Source: Paenibacillus sp. FSL R7-0273 (lineage in GTDB: Bacteria > Bacillota > Bacilli > Paenibacillales > Paenibacillaceae). From it: a DNA stretch of 64,000 nucleotides. Below, piece by piece: positions 1 through 12,050 of this stretch. Below the pieces are notes generated by a model. It saw nothing but the letters and a program-made list of their open reading frames with translations. It was not told the origin of the DNA and made no database searches. A program made the position numbers and the translations under genes. The stretch spans positions 1,685,501-1,749,500 of the forward strand of contig NZ_CP009283.1 of assembly GCF_000758625.1 (NCBI RefSeq), written 5' to 3'. How positions within the stretch are numbered: position 1 is the stretch's first letter; the number at the start of each line of letters is the position of its first letter.

Positions 1-554
1 TCTGCATTGATTTTATCAACGTGAAGATACTTATCCGAAAAGCCGATTTTGAGTCCCAAAGCTTCCGTTATGTAGTTGAAAATGGATTCCGACACGATCT
101 CTTTATTCAGATAAGGGATGAGGGTTTTATTATAAAAGGACTCTTCAATACATAATGCTTTGCCGTCTACATATTGAATCCGTTTAACATAATAGACTTC
201 GTCCTCTACGCTCATGCCTAGATTATTAGCCACTTCCTCTGAAGGAGTCCGCACATCCAGCTCCAGAATTTTTGAAGTGTGATTGTGATCCTCATGGCTT
301 TTCTTAAACCCCTGCTTGGACAGCAGACTGATATAACCTGTTCTGTTAAATCTGCGGACAAAGATGCCGCTGCCTCTGACTTGAAACACGACCCCTTTTT
401 TCTCCAATAAACCTAAAGCCTTGGTAATCGTACTTTTGCTGGCCTCAAATGTAGTCATTAACGTTTCTAATACGGGTAATTTATCACCTTGCTGGAGCTT
501 ATTATCCCGAATATAGGCTTCCAGTTCGTTTGCTATTTCTCTATATTTCAACAT
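1..554 (-). CDS. GntR/HutC-family (UTRA) transcriptional regulator, partial
   Basis: This gene runs leftward off the window edge, so its C-terminus is missing; about 184 codons are visible. The start is the ATG whose complement lies at 552-554, preceded on the minus strand by GAGGAAA. The first ~70 residues form a GntR winged helix (MLKYREIANELEAYI, then TTFEASKSTITKALGLLEKK and a GSGIFVR wing), followed by a UTRA ligand domain with the typical YYVKRIQYVDGKALCIEES stretch. Regulators of this class bind sugar phosphates and repress sugar PTS operons. It diverges from a beta-glucoside PTS and 6-phospho-beta-glucosidase, so I infer that it represses them and senses a phosphorylated beta-glucoside. 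The ligand itself is not visible in the sequence. Confidence 0.9.
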   Translation of the reverse strand, partial: MLKYREIANELEAYIRDNKLQQGDKLPVLETLMTTFEASKSTITKALGLLEKKGVVFQVRGSGIFVRRFNRTGYISLLSKQGFKKSHEDHNHTSKILELDVRTPSEEVANNLGMSVEDEVYYVKRIQYVDGKALCIEESFYNKTLIPYLNKEIVSESIFNYITEALGLKIGFSDKYLHVDKINA

Positions 555-589
555 AAAATTTCCTCTTTACAGTTATTTTTGGCTCATTA

Positions 590-595
590 ATTATA
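590..595 (-). promoter_or_regulatory. candidate -10 box of the GntR regulator gene
   Basis: On the minus strand this reads TATAAT with an upstream TG (TGCTATAAT), an extended -10 box. It lies about 36 bases before the start codon. No strong -35 is visible. Confidence 0.45.
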
Positions 596-649
596 GCATA
601 CCCGAATGATGCTTACTACAATTTACGGTATATTTTTATTATTACGCTA

Positions 650-678
650 TTGATAAATTGTTACGTAACAATTATAAT
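650..678 (+). promoter_or_regulatory. promoter of the beta-glucoside PTS operon
   Basis: A -35 TTGATA (650-655) and a -10 TATAAT (673-678) are separated by exactly 17 bases, a near-consensus sigma-A promoter. Transcription would begin near 685, giving a leader of about 45 bases before the TTG start at 730. Confidence 0.75.
657..672. promoter_or_regulatory. palindromic operator in the promoter spacer
   Basis: ATTGTTACGTAACAAT is a perfect 16-base palindrome that nearly fills the spacer between the -35 and -10 boxes. A bound dimer there would exclude RNA polymerase. The divergent GntR/UTRA protein is the obvious candidate ligand; this is inferred from position and symmetry. Confidence 0.7.
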
Positions 679-708
679 GAAAGCGCACACTACATGAAAG
701 CGCAAACT
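678..708 (+). promoter_or_regulatory. two tandem cre-like boxes
   Basis: TGAAAGCGCACACT (678-691) and TGAAAGCGCAAACT (695-708) match the catabolite-responsive element consensus TGWAARCGYTWNCW at 12 and 13 of 14 positions. They start 17 bases apart and cover the transcription start and early leader, where CcpA binding usually represses. Confidence 0.55.
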
Positions 709-729
709 TATTTCAGGGAGGAACAGCAA

Positions 730-4106
<3,377 letters not shown>

Positions 4107-4116
4107 ACTAAATCGT

Positions 4117-4149
4117 TAGGCCTGCCAGTATGGGGGCCTATTTTTTTTG
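4117..4149 (+). terminator. rho-independent terminator of the bgl operon
   Basis: TAGGCC (4117-4122) pairs with GGCCTA (4135-4140), directly followed by eight T residues. It lies 11 bases after the GH1 stop codon. Confidence 0.8.
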
Positions 4150-4212
4150 AAAAAAACGATATATAGATTGAACTTAAGAATTTATGTTAAGGAAAGAGTG
4201 GCGGAGGTGAAT

Positions 4213-4317
4213 TTTGGAACTGGAAGAGCGGTAGCGACCGCCTTTGTCTGCGGATTTCAACCGTTAAAAATGGTATAAATAAAGAAATCTGCAGACAACA
4301 GCGGCTGGAAGTCCAAA
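4213..4317. repeat. imperfect inverted-repeat element in a 350-base gap
   Basis: The gap 4107-4457 holds the bgl terminator and this structured element. Nested arms are TTTGGA/TCCAAA (4213-4218, 4312-4317), a local hairpin GCGGT-AGCG-ACCGC (4228-4241), and a 15-base arm TTGTCTGCGGATTTC (4244-4258) pairing with GAAATCTGCAGACAA (4284-4298) with one G:U pair in RNA. No long reading frame is preserved. I suspect, from memory only, that elements like it recur between Paenibacillus genes; only one copy is in this window. Confidence 0.55.
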
Positions 4318-4457
4318 CATTCTCTGGAGTCACATGCAATCCCAAAACAGCAATATTATTAGTTCAATCTATATAGTTGTTGTATATTAGTTTGACCGGA
4401 TTTATTTAAAACAGGTGAAGAACAAGAAATAGAAGTATGATCTCAGGAGGAGACAGG

Positions 4458-5273
4458 ATGACAATCAAGCTTATCGCAGTAGATATGGACGGAACGTTTC
4501 TCAATAAAGAGATGGGATATGACAAGCCAAGGTTCGCTAAACAATATGCAAAGATGAAGGAGCAGGGAATCCGGTTTGTGGTGGCGAGCGGCAACCAGTA
4601 TTATCAGCTGAAATCCTTTTTTGATGAGATCCAGGATGAAATCAGTTATGTGGCTGAAAATGGCGCTTATATCGTTGATCAGGGGCAGGAAGTGTCCGCT
4701 GTTGATATTCCCAAGGAGGATATAGAGCTGGTTCTGAAAGAGCTGGTCTCCAATAAAAAGTTTCAGATTGTGTTATGCGGCAAAGAAAGTGCCTATGTGC
4801 TGGACAGTGTATCGGACACCTTTTTTAATATAGTAAACAAATATTATCACCGGTTAAAAAGAGTGGGCAGCTTCGATGAGGTGAATGACCAGATTCTTAA
4901 ATTTGCCCTCTCCTGTCCGGATGAGGAAACGCTTCAGTTAAGAGATCTGCTGCGGAGCAGCATCGGAAGCACGGTAACCGCTGTCTCCAGTGGGCATGGA
5001 AGTATTGATCTGATTGTGCCGAAGTTCCACAAGGCGTCCGGTATTCAACTGCTGCAAGACAAATGGGGTATAAAAGATGACGAAACAATGGCCTTTGGTG
5101 ACGGAGGCAATGACATTGAAATGCTGAGACATGTAAAATATAGCTTTGCCATGGAGAACGGATCGGATGAAGTGAAGGTGGCGGCAAAGTATCTGGCACC
5201 GGCTAACACTAACAGCGGTGTATTGGAAGTAATTGACCAGTATTTTGCAGGGCGGGGTCCATTTCAGGATTGA
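4458..5273 (+). CDS. HAD superfamily (Cof/IIB) sugar phosphatase
   Basis: Cytoplasmic Cof-type HAD hydrolase, 271 residues. Motif I is VDMDGTF (nucleophile Asp9, acid Asp11) and motif IV is FGDGGNDIEML (Asp215, Asp219); the cap between them is the alpha/beta IIB type. The start at ATG 4458 is chosen over an in-frame upstream ATG because AGGAGGAGA lies 4-12 bases before it. Family members dephosphorylate sugar phosphates, flavin or nucleotide phosphates with low specificity. Being next to the bgl operon hints at a sugar phosphate, but a terminator separates them, so co-regulation is uncertain. Confidence 0.88.
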   Translation: MTIKLIAVDMDGTFLNKEMGYDKPRFAKQYAKMKEQGIRFVVASGNQYYQLKSFFDEIQDEISYVAENGAYIVDQGQEVSAVDIPKEDIELVLKELVSNKKFQIVLCGKESAYVLDSVSDTFFNIVNKYYHRLKRVGSFDEVNDQILKFALSCPDEETLQLRDLLRSSIGSTVTAVSSGHGSIDLIVPKFHKASGIQLLQDKWGIKDDETMAFGDGGNDIEMLRHVKYSFAMENGSDEVKVAAKYLAPANTNSGVLEVIDQYFAGRGPFQD

Positions 5274-5409
5274 TGATGCCAGACTGTGCCGGTAACACTG
5301 AAGGTTAGGTTTTACATTTCTCTGCCCTTATGCGAATATTGCACGAATGTTTATCCATTAAACTAAGCTGGTTGCAAATAATAACGTTTATGGACAGGGA
5401 GGCAGTGAT

Positions 5410-8400
5410 TTGAAGAAGCTTATCAACAAGTCAATCTCAATGGCGCTGGTTTTAATTATGGCCTTTGGATTTGCGACCAATGGATTGACAGTAATGGCAG
5501 AGAGCAGCAGCGCGAATGAAGCCCTTCAGGGTCAGGCAGACCAGCCGCTGGTATTGCTGGAGGGAAATTCGGCATGGAAGTATGTTGACGACGGTACCGA
5601 TCAGGGTACGGTCTGGCAGGCAGTTTATGATGATTCCGGCTGGAAGTCGGGACTGGCTCCCCTGGGCTACAAGGATAACGGCAGCGGGGTCAGCACAACG
5701 CTTTTTGGCGGACTGAACACAAATATAAGCTATGGCAGCAGCAAATCTAAGAAATATATGACCTCGTATTTCCGTACGAATGTTAATGCTGACCTGGAGC
5801 AAGTAAAAGCTCTTGGTAAGATTGAAGGCACACTCGCCTTCGATGATGGCATTGTCCTGTATTTAAACGGAACAGAAATCTATCGTGAAGGTATGCCTGC
5901 CGGAGTGATTGATTACTTAACAAAAAGTACTTACTCCAAAAGTGATCCTAACATCTCCAAGGTAGATCTGACGGACGTTGTGAAGGCAAATCTGAAGGAC
6001 GGCAACAATGAGCTTGCTGCTGAAGTCCATCAGGCAAATGCAAGCAGCTCGGACCTGTATTGGGACATGAAGCTGACCGCCTATCCGGCAGCTGAGCCGG
6101 AAGTGCCTGGCCGGGGCAAGCCTGAATCAGTTGCGCTTACCTTTAACGGAAATCCGCAGACCAGTATGGGATTTGCCTGGTATGCTCCTGAGACAGTAAC
6201 GGGCACTAAGCTGGAGGTTGTAGAAGCAGCTAAAGTAACGGGAAGCGTCTTCCCGGCCGAGGGTATTCTGACCTATGAAGGCACTACGGTTGTCGCGAGT
6301 GTCTATAACTCAAAAGCAGACAAATCTGCCGGCAAAACGTCTGTTATCTCAAGCCATAAAGTGCTTGCGGACAACCTTCAGCCGGGTACTACATATGCGT
6401 ACAGAGCCGGTGACGGACAGGAAGGCAACTGGAGTGACATTGGAACCTTCACAACAGAAGCAGCAGCGAATTCCTCTTATCAGTTCCTGTATACTACGGA
6501 TTCCCAGGGTACAACTGAAGAGGATTTTGATATCTGGAATCACACCCTGCAGGAGGGACTCAGTAAATTCCCGGATGTTGAATTCATCCTGAATTCAGGC
6601 GATCTGGTGGATAACGGGGATATTGAAGAGCAGTGGGGCTGGTTCTTTGACAAGCCAAAGGCAATTCTGCAGAATATCCCGCTGGTCCCTCTGGTAGGAA
6701 ATCACGAAAGCAAGAATTACAGCAATTATACGGGGCATTTTAATCTTCCGAATGTTTCGAATACAGGTGCGAAGCCGGATGGATCTGTCTATTCACTGGA
6801 CTATGGCCCGGCACACTTTATGGTGCTTAACACCGAATATTACGGCAAAAGCTCCAATGCGGCAAACAATGAAATCTACTATAAACAAGTAGAATGGCTG
6901 CGCAGTGAAGTAGCCAAGTCAGATAAGCAGTGGAATATTGTGCTGCTGCATAAATCGCCTTACTCCGTAGCGAGTCACACTAATGACACGGATGTTCTGT
7001 TCTACCGTGCAGAGCTGACAAAAGTGTTCGATGAGCTGGGCATTGATATGGTGATCGGCGGTCACGATCATACGTATACCCGCAGCTATCAGATGCTTAA
7101 CAACGTGCCTTTGACTGATATTGTTCCGGATTCCTCCGGCACAGTGACAGATCCGGAGGGTACGCTCTATCTGATTACCAATGCGGCAGGCAACAAGAAA
7201 TACAATGTTGCCTCCGGCACCTTCCCGTTTGCGGCCAAATACGAGCAGCCAGGCAAGGAAATGTTCTCAGGCTTCACTGTTACAGAAAACGAACTGAGCT
7301 ACAAAGCTTATACAACTACAACTGGAGGCACAACAGACCTCTATGACGGTTACGGCATCCACAAGACAGATGTAACAGTTCCAGCTGTACTGAATGCCCA
7401 AATGATTACGGGTACAGACGGGAAGCTGACCTTGTCCTGGGAAGCTCCAGCTACAGAGCTGCCGGTATCCGGTTACCGAATCTATGAAAGTAATGATCTG
7501 CTTAGAGCCAACTGGACTACAGAGGTTTCAACTGAAGCCGGAAAAACAGCTTACAGCTACACAGTGGAAAATACAGATTCCGCACGGGATTACCAGTTTG
7601 TTATTAAAGCCGTTAGCGGCCGGAACCAGTCTGAAGGCGTCATTGCCAGCCAGCCGGCAGTAAGCAAAGTGACCGTAACCTTTAACGGTGATCCGGTTAG
7701 TTCAAAAGGCTTCACCTGGTACACACCGCTTGGTTCAACAAACAGCGACCTGCAGGTTGTAGAGGCAGCTGCCGGTGCACCAGACTTCACCAATGCCATT
7801 ACGTTTAGCGGCCGTTCTGCGGTTTCTACAAATGCCAAAGATGAACTGGTGCACAAGGCGGAAGCTACCGGATTGAAAGCCGGTACCGCTTATTCATACC
7901 GGGTAGGGGATCAGGCGCTGGGCATCTGGAGTACCGCCGGCACCTTCAGTACAGCTCCTGAGTCAGGTGCATTTACTTTTGTTGATCTTGCAGATACACA
8001 GGCAAAATCCGAAGATGAAGCTATTCTGTCCTCAGAAACGCTGGCTAAGGCGCTGGCAACTGTGCCAAATGCACAATTTGTAGTCCATAACGGAGATATC
8101 GTGGACACTGGAACTAAGGAAGTGCAATGGGACTGGCTGCTTGGACATTCCCAGAACAGCCTGCTGAATACAACCATTGTTCCATCGGCAGGAAACCATG
8201 AGGATGAGGCTAATGCCTTCTATGAGCATTTTAATATTAAGGAAGCCCCGGGGTCTGCGACAGAGACCGGAGCCTATTATTCCTATGATTACAGCAATGC
8301 CCATTTCGTTGTACTGAACAGCAATGAGGACTCGGCAGAGTACGCCAATTTCAGTACGGATCAGGTGGAGTGGCTTAAAGCAGATGTAGAGGCGGCCAAG

Positions 8401-9711
8401 AAGGCCGGGGCACAGTGGATTATTGTTAATATTCACAAAGGTCCTTACACCACCTCGAATCACGCAACCGACAAGGATATTATCGGCGCCAATGGGGTAA
8501 GATCCAAAATTGCACCGCTGATGGCTGAGCTTGGCATCGACTTTGTGCTGCAGGGTCATGACCATATTTATGCCCGCACCAAACCGATTCAGGCAGACGG
8601 AACAGCTGCAGCAACAGAGAAGATTACAGAGTCCCTGAACGGAACAACGGTGGAATACACCGTTAACCCGGATGGATCGATCTATCTGATCCCGGCTACT
8701 GCCGGAGCAAAGGTCTATTACAAGAACAAGAAAGACGCCCTTGGAGATAGCTATTACAACCTGTTCGAGGTTGCTGATGAGAACCATGCCGCACCATATG
8801 GACCTGACCCGAGCGACAGCTCACGTCCGAAGCGCGGCCAGATCCAGAACTTTGTAGGCATCACGGTCGACGGCGGCAAGCTTACGGCAGTATCCTATGA
8901 AATTGACCAGAATAAGAACAACGCAGAGCCTTATATTATTGAACAGTTTGGTATTATCAAGAAGGAGAAGGACGGAGAAGTGACGCCTACACCAACGCCG
9001 ACACCGGAAGTACCGACAACAACTCCGTCTCCAACACCAACTCCGGCACCAGCGTTACCGGGAAGCCCGGTGGATTCAACAACGGCACCGGCAGCATCTC
9101 CGACAGCTGCACCAACAGCTGCCGCTACACCAAGTCCTACACCTGCCGGTAACGGAGCGACGCCTTCGGCGGAGCCTGTTCTGACCGATGTAAGCAGTCA
9201 CTGGGCCGCTTCAGCGATCCAAAAAGCAGTGCAAGCCGGATTCGTCAACGGGTATGCGGACCATTCCTTCCGTCCGAATAAGCAGGTGAACCGTGCCGAA
9301 TTTGTTACTATGCTTGCCCGCGCACTGAAGCTTCCGGAGAGCAGTGCAGGCACCTTTAAGGATGCTTCGGCTATCCCTGCTTGGGCCAGTGCTTATGCTG
9401 CACAGGCTGCAGCAGCGGGTATTATCAGCGGTTATGAAGACGGGACCTTCCGTCCGGAACAGCAGCTGACCCGTACGGAACTAACAGTAATGATCGTGAG
9501 AGCCCTTGGCATTACGGTAGATCCACAGGCCAAGCTCTCCTTTGCAGACAGCAGCGAGGTCCCTAATTGGGCAGTTCCTTATATCGCAGCTGCTGCAGAA
9601 AACTCACTGGTCAGTGGTACCGGCCAGAACCGGTTTGCCCCTAACCAGATCGCAACACGGGCAGAAGCAGTGGTTCTGATCATGAATCTGCTGGAGAACG
9701 TAACCGAATAA
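5410..9711 (+). CDS. SLH-anchored surface protein with two purple-acid-phosphatase-type domains
   Basis: Secreted 1433-residue protein starting at TTG 5410, 7 bases after AGGGAGG. Order: signal peptide (1-31); a beta-rich module (about 45-220); PAP-type N-terminal fold (about 235-345); metallophosphoesterase 1 (Asp364, Asp398 in SGDLVD, His432 in GNHE, GHDH 551-554); FN3-like module (about 655-745); a second PAP N-fold and metallophosphoesterase 2 (Asp862, NGDIVD, His930 in GNHE, GHDH about 1049-1052); a Pro/Thr-rich linker (about 1191-1256); three SLH repeats from about 1260. Both catalytic domains keep their metal-binding motifs, so both may be active on extracellular phosphoesters. The duplicated halves are clearly similar. 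Substrate is unknown; phosphate supply or nucleotide scavenging are possibilities. Confidence 0.9.
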   Translation: MKKLINKSISMALVLIMAFGFATNGLTVMAESSSANEALQGQADQPLVLLEGNSAWKYVDDGTDQGTVWQAVYDDSGWKSGLAPLGYKDNGSGVSTTLFGGLNTNISYGSSKSKKYMTSYFRTNVNADLEQVKALGKIEGTLAFDDGIVLYLNGTEIYREGMPAGVIDYLTKSTYSKSDPNISKVDLTDVVKANLKDGNNELAAEVHQANASSSDLYWDMKLTAYPAAEPEVPGRGKPESVALTFNGNPQTSMGFAWYAPETVTGTKLEVVEAAKVTGSVFPAEGILTYEGTTVVASVYNSKADKSAGKTSVISSHKVLADNLQPGTTYAYRAGDGQEGNWSDIGTFTTEAAANSSYQFLYTTDSQGTTEEDFDIWNHTLQEGLSKFPDVEFILNSGDLVDNGDIEEQWGWFFDKPKAILQNIPLVPLVGNHESKNYSNYTGHFNLPNVSNTGAKPDGSVYSLDYGPAHFMVLNTEYYGKSSNAANNEIYYKQVEWLRSEVAKSDKQWNIVLLHKSPYSVASHTNDTDVLFYRAELTKVFDELGIDMVIGGHDHTYTRSYQMLNNVPLTDIVPDSSGTVTDPEGTLYLITNAAGNKKYNVASGTFPFAAKYEQPGKEMFSGFTVTENELSYKAYTTTTGGTTDLYDGYGIHKTDVTVPAVLNAQMITGTDGKLTLSWEAPATELPVSGYRIYESNDLLRANWTTEVSTEAGKTAYSYTVENTDSARDYQFVIKAVSGRNQSEGVIASQPAVSKVTVTFNGDPVSSKGFTWYTPLGSTNSDLQVVEAAAGAPDFTNAITFSGRSAVSTNAKDELVHKAEATGLKAGTAYSYRVGDQALGIWSTAGTFSTAPESGAFTFVDLADTQAKSEDEAILSSETLAKALATVPNAQFVVHNGDIVDTGTKEVQWDWLLGHSQNSLLNTTIVPSAGNHEDEANAFYEHFNIKEAPGSATETGAYYSYDYSNAHFVVLNSNEDSAEYANFSTDQVEWLKADVEAAKKAGAQWIIVNIHKGPYTTSNHATDKDIIGANGVRSKIAPLMAELGIDFVLQGHDHIYARTKPIQADGTAAATEKITESLNGTTVEYTVNPDGSIYLIPATAGAKVYYKNKKDALGDSYYNLFEVADENHAAPYGPDPSDSSRPKRGQIQNFVGITVDGGKLTAVSYEIDQNKNNAEPYIIEQFGIIKKEKDGEVTPTPTPTPEVPTTTPSPTPTPAPALPGSPVDSTTAPAASPTAAPTAAATPSPTPAGNGATPSAEPVLTDVSSHWAASAIQKAVQAGFVNGYADHSFRPNKQVNRAEFVTMLARALKLPESSAGTFKDASAIPAWASAYAAQAAAAGIISGYEDGTFRPEQQLTRTELTVMIVRALGITVDPQAKLSFADSSEVPNWAVPYIAAAAENSLVSGTGQNRFAPNQIATRAEAVVLIMNLLENVTE

Positions 9712-9722
9712 TCTCCTCAAAT

Positions 9723-9763
9723 AAAAACCTTGATTGGCCCCGGGCCTTTCAAGGTTTTTTTAT
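9723..9763. terminator. bidirectional terminator between convergent genes
   Basis: AAAAACCTTGA (9723-9733) pairs with TCAAGGTTTTT (9749 onward), with an inner GGCC..GGCC stem. T-runs on one side and A-runs on the other let it serve both the phosphatase gene and the kinase gene ending at 9769. Confidence 0.85.
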
Positions 9764-9768
9764 TTATT

Positions 9769-11100
9769 TCAGCTGCCGGGAAAGTAAATATGCAGATAAA
9801 AAATATCTTCTTCTGTATGAAAGGAAACAGTCCCGCCATATTGATCCGCAATATGGCGCATGCTTTTAATACCAAAGCCATGGCGGTTTTTATCCTTCTT
9901 GCCGGTTTGCGGCAATTGATCCTTGACGATAAAATCTCCGTTAAAATAGTTGGTTACGTGAATTCCGATTACGCCGTGTTCTTTGCCGATAGATATGGAG
10001 ATCATACGTTTGTTATCGTTTTGGACGAGCTGAACAGCTTCCAGGGCATTTTCAATAGCGTTATTCAAGAGGGAATACAGATGGGTGGATGAGATAAAAG
10101 ACAAGCATTGGCCATCCGCCATGCAGCTCATGCGTATTCCGTTTTTTTCACAGAAAAGCTGCTTTTTATAAAGAATTACATCCAGAATATCGCTGCCCGT
10201 TTTGACGGTTGTATCGTATACCTCAATGGCTTCCTTTAAAGCTTCCAGCTCCTGAAGGGTGAGCTTATAGCTGATGCTCGACAACTGCTGGCGGAGGTCG
10301 TGGGACTTCATATTAATGACCTCAATTTCGCTCCGCATACTGTCAAACTGCTTTTTTTCCGAATACAGCAGCTCGTCCATGATTAATAAATCCTGCTTGA
10401 GCCTGCTGGTCTCCAGGATTCGCGTCCGTAACAATAAGGTCAACAGGGCATACAGAATGGCGAAGGTCCGGATGATAAAATCGAGAACCGCATTCTCCCC
10501 TTCAAAGGAACGGCTGACTGAGCTGAGAATCATCGTTACTACAATAAAAATGAGGGAGAAGGTAATGATTAGCTGCTTATTGGCCCGGTCGTGCTCATAC
10601 ACTCTTTTCCGGCGGAAAAGAAGAGCAAGCAAAGCGCAAAAAAAGAAATGAATCAAATAGTAGAGCGGCCAGTCCCGGTATGGCACCATAGTCTCAAAGA
10701 GAGAGAGGGTTTCATACGGATTTTTGTGTAAGAGTATAATCAATATTTCATATAAACGGCCTACTATGACCTGAATGGCTACCGCACCGCAAAGGCAGAG
10801 TAATAATTCAGAAAAGGTTTCCTTGTAAAGCAAATATAACGCTGAAAGAGCGAACAGATACATAAAGATATTCGTCATACCGGCGAAAAACTGCGGGAAA
10901 TGCGTGTTGATTACAGACATTAGAAAAATAACGGGAACAGCAAACGGAGTCATTATACTTAATTTCATTTCAAAACGGTTTCTTTTCTGAAAAGGGAGCG
11001 TTAGCAGAAAGACGCAAAAGAAAAATTCAACTGAAATCGCTGAGCGAATAGTGAATTGTTTAGAGTAGATGCCCAATAGATTATCGATGATCCCGCTCAT
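9769..11100 (-). CDS. GHKL-type membrane sensor histidine kinase (AgrC/LytTR partner class)
   Basis: 443 residues. The first ~225 are strongly hydrophobic with about six membrane helices and no recognisable extracellular domain. The phospho-acceptor is His267 in KSHDLRQQL, the form typical of HPK10 kinases, followed by a GHKL ATPase with NNAIENALEA (about 346-355) and HGFGIKSMRHIADQYGG (about 407-423). Its start overlaps the stop of the LytTR regulator gene by 4 bases (ATGA), so the pair is translationally coupled. AgrC-type kinases often sense peptides, but no AgrB or AgrD gene was seen nearby. The divergent glycan operon is its likely target. Confidence 0.9.
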   Translation of the reverse strand: MSGIIDNLLGIYSKQFTIRSAISVEFFFCVFLLTLPFQKRNRFEMKLSIMTPFAVPVIFLMSVINTHFPQFFAGMTNIFMYLFALSALYLLYKETFSELLLCLCGAVAIQVIVGRLYEILIILLHKNPYETLSLFETMVPYRDWPLYYLIHFFFCALLALLFRRKRVYEHDRANKQLIITFSLIFIVVTMILSSVSRSFEGENAVLDFIIRTFAILYALLTLLLRTRILETSRLKQDLLIMDELLYSEKKQFDSMRSEIEVINMKSHDLRQQLSSISYKLTLQELEALKEAIEVYDTTVKTGSDILDVILYKKQLFCEKNGIRMSCMADGQCLSFISSTHLYSLLNNAIENALEAVQLVQNDNKRMISISIGKEHGVIGIHVTNYFNGDFIVKDQLPQTGKKDKNRHGFGIKSMRHIADQYGGTVSFHTEEDIFYLHIYFPGS

Positions 11101-11810
11101 TGATCCTTATCTCTTACATATTCCATCAGTTTTTTAACAAAAGCCTTTTTCCGGGGCTGGCTAATCCGCAGGGCATCGCCGTCAAGGATAACGGTATAGC
11201 CCTGTATTTTTTGCACATAGGCCAAATTAACAAGATAGCAGTTGTTGCATCTGAAGAAATCATATTCCTCCAGCTTTTTCTCAATCGACGAAATGGTTGC
11301 ATACTGCCGGAATACACCATCTGCCGTATGGTAGATTACATGATGTCCTTCTGTTTCAACGTAGCGGATACTCCTGGGTGATACCTTAAGAATGCCCTCG
11401 TCGGTTGAGATAAGAATATCATTCCGCGGTACCTCGTTGATTCTCCGTATGGCGCGTGACATTTTAAGGGCGAAATCGAAATATTCGACCGGCTTTACGA
11501 TATAATCAAGCGCTTCCACTTCATAGCCCAGAATAGCGTATTGCGTAAGATTCGTGATGAAGATAATAATGACGCCTTTATCAAGTGCTCTGATGCTGCG
11601 GGCAGCATCCATTCCGTTCATATAAGGTAATTGAATATCCATGAATATGATATCAAAATTTGCGGTGTAGTTTTCTAACAGTGCAACAGCTTGCGGAAAA
11701 TGCACGATGCTGAAAGAAAGCCCTTTTTCGGTGCCGTAATTGTCCAAGTGGCTTTCCAGCAGACGGGCTTGATCCAGATCATCTTCCACAATGGCAATTT
11801 TAATAATCAT
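11097..11810 (-). CDS. LytTR-family response regulator
   Basis: 237 residues: a receiver domain (MIIKIAIVEDD acidic pocket, phosphorylated Asp58 in FMDIQLPYMNG, Lys in YIVKPVEYF) and a C-terminal LytTR DNA-binding domain (about 135-235, with RYVETEGHHVIYH and a FFRCNNCYLVNLAYV stretch). It is the first gene of a leftward pair with the kinase and starts 240 bases from the oppositely directed lipoprotein gene. I infer it controls the 12-21 kb operon and perhaps itself. LytTR proteins bind spaced direct repeats; candidate sites in the divergent region are described separately. Confidence 0.92.
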   Translation of the reverse strand: MIIKIAIVEDDLDQARLLESHLDNYGTEKGLSFSIVHFPQAVALLENYTANFDIIFMDIQLPYMNGMDAARSIRALDKGVIIIFITNLTQYAILGYEVEALDYIVKPVEYFDFALKMSRAIRRINEVPRNDILISTDEGILKVSPRSIRYVETEGHHVIYHTADGVFRQYATISSIEKKLEEYDFFRCNNCYLVNLAYVQKIQGYTVILDGDALRISQPRKKAFVKKLMEYVRDKDQ

Positions 11811-11874
11811 AGTTCACCTCTTCATTTAATACAGGTCCATTTTCACTATAGAAAGCGAATTCATTTTTGTCAAT

Positions 11875-11891
11875 GAAGCGCCCTGCGCTTC
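11875..11891. promoter_or_regulatory. inverted repeat in the divergent control region
   Basis: GAAGCGC-cct-GCGCTTC is a perfect 7-base inverted repeat between the LytTR gene and the lipoprotein gene. It could be an operator or an RNA hairpin. No T-run follows, so a terminator is unlikely. Confidence 0.4.
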
Positions 11892-12004
11892 TCACAGACT
11901 ACAAAAAAACAGCGCAAACTAAAAGCGGTGAGCTGAATGATCTGTTATTTCATTAGATTATGCTACGAATCACATGGATCAAATCTTTTTAAATACAATG
12001 AGTG

Positions 12005-12022
12005 TACGCTTACGGAAGCGTA
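12005..12022. promoter_or_regulatory. second inverted repeat, just before the lipoprotein gene
   Basis: TACGCTT-acgg-AAGCGTA is a perfect 7-base inverted repeat, 28 bases before the start at 12051. It shares the AAGCG/CGCTT half-site with the repeat at 11875-11891. A possible -10 (TACAAT, 11994-11999) lies just upstream, so this element would fall at or just after the transcription start. Confidence 0.4.
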
Positions 12023-12050
12023 TACAAAACCTTGCCAGGGGGATAAGAAA

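Noticed and set aside
658..729. Upstream extension of the PTS gene to 658
   Set aside because: Those codons overlap the operator, -10 box and cre-like sites; TTG 730 has an ideal ribosome site.
9769..11810. Complete Agr-type quorum-sensing system
   Set aside because: Kinase and LytTR regulator resemble AgrC/AgrA, but no AgrB protease or AgrD peptide gene was found in the adjoining gaps.
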